The position numbers were made by a program, and so were the translations under genes. This document shows positions 15,692-21,828 of a DNA stretch of 21,828 bases, one piece after another (the first letter of the stretch is position 1; the number at the start of each line of letters is the position of its first letter). The DNA is taken from positions 1-21,828 of IMG/VR virus record IMGVR_UViG_3300036831_000191, one strand, 5' to 3'. The notes under the pieces were generated by a model that saw only the letters and a list, made by a program, of their open reading frames with translations, was not told where the DNA came from and did not search any database. The DNA is from a virus.

Positions 15692-18600
15692 CTAATGAAT
15701 CTCCCACGCCACCGTGGTCGATTCAGTCGGATTGTCCGCCGGAATAGTGATGCCATTGTTCAGTGTTCCACCAGCCGTCACGCTCACCGAACTCCCGCTG
15801 CCCCCGCCCAGAAAGTTGAATCCCGCCGAACTTCCTCCGTAAATCTGTGCGCACGAGCTCGTACAGCTGCTCGTGATGGCCAGATAATACTTGCCAGGCT
15901 GCAGCGTTGCACTCGCTAGCCAACTGAGAGTCCTCCATCCCGTGCTCGGCGCAAATGATGCCCCCGACGCGCTCCCAATGTGAGCCACAATATTCCCAGC
16001 GCTGTTCAGTACGCCCATGTCATAAGTGTTGCTAGAATTGTCTGCCGTTGAAACGTAATACGTGACCTGTGTCGTACTCAGCGGAAACGTCAGCACTACG
16101 CCCCACACTTCCGCCTTGTTCGCTGTGCTTGAGAACGTCACCGGATTCCCAGTCGTGCCCGTCGTAAGCCAGGGAATCGAATACGATGCGCTGCTGCTCA
16201 CGTTCGACCCCGGCATGTCGAAAAACATCTGCACCGTCGTGCCCCCTGCACTCGCCTGCAGTACCCGGCCCAGCACCTGCACCCCGGCGGGCTGCGTCGC
16301 GCCCGCATCATGGCATAGCGGATAGAATCCGCTACTGGCCGTGGTCGACTGCACAACGAAATCTCCAACCACTGTTGCCGTCCCGTCGAAATTGCAAAAA
16401 GCCGATCCCATGCGAGCCAGAGTCACTACTCCGGAAGTGCCCGCATTGGCAATGACTACTCCGATGATTCCACTGCTCGATGCGCTTGATGGCTTCGCCG
16501 CGCAACCTGACGACGTCAGCACCGCCAATCCATTACTACTCGTGCCATTCGTCGTGTCATTACATAGCTCATAACTCTGGTTGGCGAATTTTCCCAACTC
16601 GAATCCGCTCCCGCTGGTCGCGTTTCCTGCCGCATACAACGTCCCCGGACGCAATCCGCTCCCGCTTCCAGAGCTATTGAATGATCCAACGTTATACGCT
16701 TGGTCTGTCCAGGGCTTAAAGTTACTGCTCGCATCCACCACCCATTTCAGCCCGCTATTAATCCACAATCCCAGCCCCGGCGCTGCCCCGGATGCCGAAT
16801 TCTCGCTGCGAACCACTGCATAGTTGTCCGTCGCGTCATAGCCCAGCGATGTCCGCTGCCACGTCGAGCTGTTTGTATAACTTGAATACACATGGAGGTT
16901 CTGCGCCGTTGTGCCGTTATATTCCCCCACATCATTCGCATCTTCCTGGAAAAGATTCGAGAAGTAGGAGCTCGTCGCTGTCGTCGCCACCTTCTGCGGT
17001 GCCCCGGAGTTCGCCGAAATGTAAAAGTTCCCGTCGTTTGAAATTCCCAGCGCAGAGGTTCCTGCTCCCGCCGCCGCCATCGATGTCCCTGGAATCGGCG
17101 AACTCACCATCCATGGGCCCGCCACCAGCAATTGCCCGTTCACCGTCACGTTCCCGCTGAACGTTCCGGCCGCAGCGCTTACCCCATTACTCCCTGCGTA
17201 ATTCAGGGTCGAACCGCTGTCCGTCAGCCCACCGTCTCCGCTTACCGCCGTTCCGTTTGCCGCGTACATTGCAACCTGTGCCGCGTTTCCGTTGTTAACC
17301 GTTCCGGAGCCCCCACCACTCCCACATCCGGTGCAGGTTCCCGTCACCGTCAAATTGCTGTTGATGGTCACCGGTACGTTGAATGTTTTCTTCGTCGCGG
17401 TCAGTCGCTCAAGGAAACTCACATTGTCACCCGCATTTCCTATGTAAGCGGAAATCGCTGCCGGCGCCCCAAATGCCAGTTGTACGGCATTCACCGCCGC
17501 CCCGGGCGCATCGTTTCCAATGTAACTATCGCTTGCGTCGGTTGCCGCCCGCTTACCGCTGCTCGCTTGGGTCTTTGACGGATTGGAATCAACCAGCGTG
17601 ATTATTTCTCCGCTCGGAACCGTTTGAGCGTTCTTCCGTTCCACAATTACTCGCCCTTTCAATCCATTGGTCGATGCATTATTGTCGTCAAGCAGCGTGG
17701 AGACCCCTCCGAGTGCCTGCACGTAAGCGTCTTTGTAGCCAGCTTGCGTATTCTGCAGAGTTGTAACTGTTGGAATCGCCCGTCCGCACAGGGCCTCAAC
17801 GCCCTGCAGAAGCGAGTTGGTGTCGTAGGTGAAATTCCCACAACCCGCGCTCGTCCCCGTCACGATTACCGGCCCTGGCCAGAACATTGCATCCGGCGTA
17901 TACTCCGTAGGATCGGTAATCGTGACGGCCGCCGTGGCGATGCTCACGTTGTCCGTAAAAGAACATTCCAGACTCGAACATTGAGTCACACCCGTCGCCA
18001 CCGACCCGCATGCCCCCGTGGTTCCGCCCGTGCAACTCGCCGTCGTGGGCGCATTGCTCGGGTCCGTCGTTCGCAGGATCGTATAACTTCTCAGCGTATT
18101 GGTTGGTGCCACCCGCGGAAAGAAGCCACTTACAGTTGCACCCGATGGAGCCGCAGAGCCGAAGTACAGGGGCGCACTAGCCCCTAGCACAGAATCAATC
18201 GCAACCAAGTAATAGTAGTAAGTCTGTGATCCTCCCGCAGCAAACTGCGGAACCACTCCTTGCGGTCCCTCTCCACCCGTCCACCTCGTAGATCCTCCAA
18301 AGCTGTAAACCCCCATCGAATTTCCGCACCCAGAGGAAGATGTGCACGAAGGTGTTTCTGGATTCTGGCATCCATTGCTTTGCTCAATGTAGATGTCGTT
18401 CAAGATCGTGTTCGAGAACCCGCCACGCCGGTTGCCCGTGGATAACCCATACTGGGCAAATCCTTGTGTAATTCCACCGTCCCAGATAACTGTGTTCCCA
18501 TTGAATGCCGTCAATCCGTTGCCCGTGCAACTCTCGCTCAGATCGACATTCTTCAGCCATGCTACGGTCGCGTTAGCCGACGGTCCCGGGAAGTAAAGCA

Positions 18601-20779
18601 TGTTCCCGCAATATGGCGAGGTTGTTGTACACGCATCCCCTGCCCCCAGGCTCAGAGCCCCCGGTTTGAAGTCCGTCAACGAAAATGCTTGATCGTTTAG
18701 CACAGTAATCCCGTTGTTGAAGTGCCCCGCGATCTGCATCGCCATTCCACCCGGCTTGCTCATATCGAAATCGCTTATGATGTCGTGGTTGCTGTTAAGT
18801 AATACCGGAGCGTTCAGGATGTTGATGTATCCGGGTGTTGTCGTCACCGGAATTCCACCCCCGCATCCAGAATCGGGGTAACTAACCGAAGTCGAAGTCA
18901 CCCCGCTCACTCGCGTCAATCCCGCCGAGACCGAACCGCCCCAGAAATGCGAGACGTCCGTACGTTGCACATCCACCAAATCTCCCACTTGGATTCCGTG
19001 CGCAACTGTGGTGGTGATCGTCGCTATCCCGCTTGTGCACTGTACCGATGCAATCGGCCAGCCGTTGATATCCAACTCCGAGGCCATCCTTACCCCGCTT
19101 AGCGTTAACGGCCCAAATCCGATTCCAGCGCCGTCCGCTTCAACGCAGGCATCCCGCGTATAGCAATCCAGCACCGTTCCCTTCGCATCCCACTTCACGT
19201 TGTTGGTCGGCATGTGGATCGTGCCGTAAACCTTGTACATCAGAGAAACATTTCCATTTGCCGCGCTCGTTCCTGCTGGGCCGGTAACAAGATACGCATT
19301 CCCTGTCCCGTTTGTACCCGTTACGTTCGCCGTCGAAGCTAGGGATTCGTAGATTCCGCTCGACGCCGAACCGAGCGTGTATCCAGTCGCATGTGAATTC
19401 TGGGGCGTGAACTTAATGGTTCCGCTATTTCCGCCCGGGACGCACGATCCCCCGCCCTGCAGTCGTACCGCCTCAGGTGTTCCCACCCCCGATATATAAA
19501 TGACGCCGATGGTGTCTCGACCATCGATTCCAGCCGGACAGGGAGCCAACGTTACGGTAGCTTGCACTCCACCGGTCAGCGCCCCGCCCGGGTTTTGCGC
19601 CCAGTTATTCGCCGTCGCCGCATATTGAATATTCAGGAGATTGTTGACGCTGAAACCCGTCCCTGGCACTTGCACAATATTCTGATTCGCTGAGGGGCTC
19701 ACAGACACAACCCCCGTCCCGTTCGTCAGCGTCGTCGGCGCATATTGCCCCGTCCCTGACAAATATGTCAGTACTTGTCCGTTTACCGGCGTGCCGGTCG
19801 CCACAGGAACGCTCTGAATCGCCGTCGCATTCGCGCTCGATCCGCACGGCCCCCACGTCCCATTTCCCAAGAGGCAATTCAACCCCGTAGCTGTACCGCT
19901 TCCCAATTCGCTTATCGGAACCAGCCCGCTCACCAAATCCGCCTTCGCTGCGGCGCTCAAGTCCACATATTGTTTAGGCGCGGCCTGAAGGGGAGCCGTC
20001 GGACTTCCGCTTAAGGTCAGCGCGCCTGTCATCGCCCCGCCCGCCGTCGGCAGATAGTTCCCCGCTCCTACCCCGGCAATCGCCGTGTCCACATATGTTT
20101 TGTTGGCCACGTCTCCCGTGCTCACTGGCGCCGGTACGCTCGGCGGCGACGCGAACGACTTAGTTCCACTGATCGTCTCCGCTCCCGCTAGGTGAACCAC
20201 TGCGTTGTCGTTCGCCTTGGCCGCCAGCGCCGTGTTCACGTACTGCACAGACGCCCCTGGAGCTGCCGTTCCCGATCCCGGCGTCGTTCGCACCTGCGCC
20301 AGGGTTGCCGGTGAACTCGTCGGCACCACCCAATATTCGGTTTTCACTTCGCCTGGGCCCAGTTGATAGACCACCGTGTAATACACGCCCGGCGGCGTTG
20401 CTCCCGCGTTAGGCGCCAAGGCCACATTCAAAGCCCCGTTCGCTCCCAGCGTGACATCCAGCGAGCCCTCGGACATCGCTGCCCCGCTCGCCGTTACAAA
20501 CGCCGGCCATGTAATTATCAGGACTCCCTGAGCCGTACTCCCATCCGCTTGATAAACCGTGTCGATCACGCTTGTCAGAGTCGGTCCGCTCTGCGGTGCC
20601 GGTGATGCGGCGCGCGGCATTGCTCTTGCCGCGGTTGGCTTCGCCGTCGCGGAACTTGGGGGCTTTTCCCCACTTCGCGCAGACCCTTCTTCTCGCGCGG
20701 AGACTTGGATGCTCATGCCCACTATCAACGTAAGCGCCAAATAAAAAAGCCGCCCCGCCGGGCGGCATGCCTGAAACAT
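15692..20779 (-). CDS. Giant secreted phage-fibre-like protein
   Basis: The protein has 1695 residues. The start is supported by AGGAGG four bases before ATG. It opens with a Sec signal peptide (hydrophobic LFYLALTLIVGM, probable cleavage after VSA at residue 28), then a Pro/Ala/Ser-rich linker (30-66). Residues 67-160 form a beta-sandwich-like domain. Residues 176-290 carry phage tail-fibre type repeats: ETISGTKSF, NKTYVDTAIAGV, MTGALTLSGSPTAPLQAAPKQYVD. The middle (about 480-1000) is Gly/Ser/Asn-rich beta-helix-like sequence with several Cys pairs. Further fibre-like modules follow (VTVTGTCTGCGSGGG, LTDSGSTLNYAG), and the C-terminal ~200 residues are a beta-sandwich (WRTLSWLASATLQPGKYYLAITSSC), possibly carbohydrate-binding. 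Fibre repeats point to receptor or surface binding, while the signal peptide points to export by the host. A terminator-like hairpin lies within its first codons. Confidence 0.75.
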   Translation of the reverse strand: MFQACRPAGRLFYLALTLIVGMSIQVSAREEGSARSGEKPPSSATAKPTAARAMPRAASPAPQSGPTLTSVIDTVYQADGSTAQGVLIITWPAFVTASGAAMSEGSLDVTLGANGALNVALAPNAGATPPGVYYTVVYQLGPGEVKTEYWVVPTSSPATLAQVRTTPGSGTAAPGASVQYVNTALAAKANDNAVVHLAGAETISGTKSFASPPSVPAPVSTGDVANKTYVDTAIAGVGAGNYLPTAGGAMTGALTLSGSPTAPLQAAPKQYVDLSAAAKADLVSGLVPISELGSGTATGLNCLLGNGTWGPCGSSANATAIQSVPVATGTPVNGQVLTYLSGTGQYAPTTLTNGTGVVSVSPSANQNIVQVPGTGFSVNNLLNIQYAATANNWAQNPGGALTGGVQATVTLAPCPAGIDGRDTIGVIYISGVGTPEAVRLQGGGSCVPGGNSGTIKFTPQNSHATGYTLGSASSGIYESLASTANVTGTNGTGNAYLVTGPAGTSAANGNVSLMYKVYGTIHMPTNNVKWDAKGTVLDCYTRDACVEADGAGIGFGPLTLSGVRMASELDINGWPIASVQCTSGIATITTTVAHGIQVGDLVDVQRTDVSHFWGGSVSAGLTRVSGVTSTSVSYPDSGCGGGIPVTTTPGYINILNAPVLLNSNHDIISDFDMSKPGGMAMQIAGHFNNGITVLNDQAFSLTDFKPGALSLGAGDACTTTSPYCGNMLYFPGPSANATVAWLKNVDLSESCTGNGLTAFNGNTVIWDGGITQGFAQYGLSTGNRRGGFSNTILNDIYIEQSNGCQNPETPSCTSSSGCGNSMGVYSFGGSTRWTGGEGPQGVVPQFAAGGSQTYYYYLVAIDSVLGASAPLYFGSAAPSGATVSGFFPRVAPTNTLRSYTILRTTDPSNAPTTASCTGGTTGACGSVATGVTQCSSLECSFTDNVSIATAAVTITDPTEYTPDAMFWPGPVIVTGTSAGCGNFTYDTNSLLQGVEALCGRAIPTVTTLQNTQAGYKDAYVQALGGVSTLLDDNNASTNGLKGRVIVERKNAQTVPSGEIITLVDSNPSKTQASSGKRAATDASDSYIGNDAPGAAVNAVQLAFGAPAAISAYIGNAGDNVSFLERLTATKKTFNVPVTINSNLTVTGTCTGCGSGGGSGTVNNGNAAQVAMYAANGTAVSGDGGLTDSGSTLNYAGSNGVSAAAGTFSGNVTVNGQLLVAGPWMVSSPIPGTSMAAAGAGTSALGISNDGNFYISANSGAPQKVATTATSSYFSNLFQEDANDVGEYNGTTAQNLHVYSSYTNSSTWQRTSLGYDATDNYAVVRSENSASGAAPGLGLWINSGLKWVVDASSNFKPWTDQAYNVGSFNSSGSGSGLRPGTLYAAGNATSGSGFELGKFANQSYELCNDTTNGTSSNGLAVLTSSGCAAKPSSASSSGIIGVVIANAGTSGVVTLARMGSAFCNFDGTATVVGDFVVQSTTASSGFYPLCHDAGATQPAGVQVLGRVLQASAGGTTVQMFFDMPGSNVSSSASYSIPWLTTGTTGNPVTFSSTANKAEVWGVVLTFPLSTTQVTYYVSTADNSSNTYDMGVLNSAGNIVAHIGSASGASFAPSTGWRTLSWLASATLQPGKYYLAITSSCTSSCAQIYGGSSAGFNFLGGGSGSSVSVTAGGTLNNGITIPADNPTESTTVAWEIH
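20743..20766 (-). terminator. Intrinsic-terminator-like hairpin inside the signal-peptide codons
   Basis: On the minus strand GCCGCCC pairs perfectly with GGGCGGC around GGCG, followed directly by six T and AT. The stem covers codons 5-11 of the giant fibre gene, and the T-run encodes Leu-Phe-Tyr of the signal peptide. By structure this is a strong rho-independent terminator. By position it would abort the downstream gene unless translation prevents folding. Confidence 0.6.
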
Positions 20780-20834
20780 ACTTCCTCCTAAAACTCGTCT
20801 AACTTACTCACCGCGTCTCGCCTTTAGTCCGTTG

Positions 20835-21452
20835 TCACTCCCTACTGTTCAAGAACTCTTCCACGCTCCTTACATAAACTTCTGCGAAATCAGCAGCCGG
20901 CCGGCGCGACTCGATCAATTCCATCGCATCCTCCACTGTCCACCCCATCACTCCGAGCAGCGCCAGCGTCATCATTGGGGCCCGATGCACCCCGGCCGCG
21001 CAATGGACAAATAACTTTGTCTCGCTCTCCTGCAGTGCCGCCAATCCGAACTCTACCCCCCGCGTAAATACCTGAGCCGGCTTCGGCTCAAAGTCATCAT
21101 CCACTGGATTCCAGCACACCGCAATTCCGTGTCTTCCCGCTAGCGCCGTGTCGTCGAACTCGATCTGCATGTCGAGAATGTGCGTAATCCCCACGCGTGA
21201 TACCGCCGCCATGTTTTCCGCGTTCCAGATTCCGCCTCCCACCGCGATCCGATCGGTCACCCATGTGATGTCGATCCCCACCTTGCGTCGTCTGACCTTT
21301 CTGTCCGGCCCAGTGTTAATCGAAATCGCATTATCCAACCCATTTTTTGCGATTCTCTCCAGCGCCTTTCTCACACTCTCGCGCGATTCCGCTCGCGGCG
21401 AGATAGACAGCGCTGGCGGCCGGCTCCTCTCCGTACTGAAGCCCCGCTTCAT
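20835..21452 (-). CDS. Dual-specificity / protein-tyrosine phosphatase-like protein
   Basis: The protein has 205 residues. The start chosen is the ATG at 21452, whose ATGA overlaps the stop of the preceding gene; an ATG 14 codons upstream is possible but lies inside that gene. The signature loop HCAAGVHRAP (150-159) carries the nucleophile Cys151 and phosphate-binding Arg157 of the HCxxGxxR motif. A general-acid Asp is likely among WNPVDDDFEP (115-123). The fold opens with DITWVTDRIAVGG and GITHILDMQ, as in the DSPc family, and ends with an alpha-helical EDAMELIESRRPAADFAEVYVRSVEEFL. The first ~55 residues are a basic extension. It would hydrolyse phosphate from protein Tyr/Ser/Thr or from another phosphorylated molecule; the substrate is unknown. 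No signal peptide is present, so it is cytoplasmic. Confidence 0.85.
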   Translation of the reverse strand: MKRGFSTERSRPPALSISPRAESRESVRKALERIAKNGLDNAISINTGPDRKVRRRKVGIDITWVTDRIAVGGGIWNAENMAAVSRVGITHILDMQIEFDDTALAGRHGIAVCWNPVDDDFEPKPAQVFTRGVEFGLAALQESETKLFVHCAAGVHRAPMMTLALLGVMGWTVEDAMELIESRRPAADFAEVYVRSVEEFLNSRE

Positions 21453-21828
21453 TCTACGGCATCCCCCCCAACCCCCATGACTGACGATCCCCATACCAAC
21501 GGAGCCGGTTGCGGGGTTTCCAAAGCGCGACCCGCCGTCCTCACCTGTCCACTCGATCGCAGATCAACATCTTCTTCGCACGCAGCCGCAACGCCGCCAT
21601 TCGCCGCTTCCACTCCTAGGGTTTTCGAGTTCTCAGCATCCACAATCGGATCAATCGGCACCCCCAGCCGCTCCAGTAGCTTGTAAACTACAGAATCTTT
21701 CCCCGACCGTGCCTTTTCCGGTGCCGGATACACGCCCGCTACTTCAAACAGATACTTCGCCTGAGCTAACTGTCCCGATTTAGCGGCTTCTATCAGTCCG
21801 TTCGCAATGGCCCCCGCCGACTTCAGCA
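21449..21828 (-). CDS. Hypothetical protein, 3' part (gene enters from the right edge)
   Basis: The frame is open from the window edge to TGA at 21449, about 126 codons; the true start lies outside. The visible part begins with a helical segment (KSAGAIANGLIEAAKSGQLAQAKYLFEVAGVYP) followed by VVYKLLERLGVPIDPIV and a polar, probably disordered tail. Its alanine-rich helical repeat loosely recalls the end of small terminase or DNA-binding adaptor proteins, but I cannot assign it. The stop overlaps the phosphatase start (ATGA), so the two are translationally coupled and probably work in the same process. Confidence 0.6.
   Translation of the reverse strand, partial: LKSAGAIANGLIEAAKSGQLAQAKYLFEVAGVYPAPEKARSGKDSVVYKLLERLGVPIDPIVDAENSKTLGVEAANGGVAAACEEDVDLRSSGQVRTAGRALETPQPAPLVWGSSVMGVGGDAVE

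Noticed and set aside
1-21828. tRNA genes, CRISPR arrays, integrase or att sites
   Set aside because: Looked for on reading but no cloverleaf-like sequence, regularly spaced repeat array or integrase motif was seen, so the prophage borders cannot be placed within this window.

Overview
The window looks like the head-and-packaging end of an integrated tailed (Caudoviricetes-type, HK97-like) prophage or phage-derived element. It probably sits in an Acidobacteriota chromosome. The host call is an inference. It rests on the style of the large beta-helix/fibre proteins, on a kinase-DUF3037 pair, and on a REP-like hairpin and GGCACG-type terminators that I associate from memory with that phylum. 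No search was run.

Almost everything reads on the minus strand, so the order of transcription runs from high to low coordinates. At the right edge is a gene fragment of unknown function, coupled by an ATGA overlap to a Cys-based dual-specificity phosphatase. Next come two very large secreted proteins: a fibre-like protein of 1695 residues and a beta-helix protein of about 1692 residues that carries a polysaccharide deacetylase domain. A small acidic protein lies between them. They are followed by a lipoprotein, a glycosyltransferase and the large terminase. A three-gene accessory cassette then separates terminase from portal: a HipA-like kinase, a DUF3037 protein and a four-helix membrane protein, ending in an intrinsic terminator. 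After the portal come a putative prohead protease, a coiled-coil scaffold candidate, a terminator, and the 5' part of a probable major capsid gene that runs off the left edge.

The only plus-strand genes are a toxin-antitoxin pair at 3314-4003 (ribbon-helix-helix antitoxin and PIN-domain toxin). It is preceded by a perfectly symmetric compound operator at 3258-3295. The pair is bracketed by the 5' end of the intact portal gene on one side and a diverged 5' fragment of a second portal gene on the other. This suggests that it entered by a duplication or recombination event at the portal locus.

The most interesting points are: (a) the toxin-antitoxin insertion with its duplicated portal start and its operator, which may also face the portal promoter; (b) the kinase/DUF3037/membrane cassette placed like a phage moron; (c) an intrinsic-terminator-like hairpin inside the signal-peptide codons of the giant fibre gene; (d) export signals on proteins that would otherwise be called phage fibres; and (e) a deacetylase domain apparently nested inside a beta-helix.
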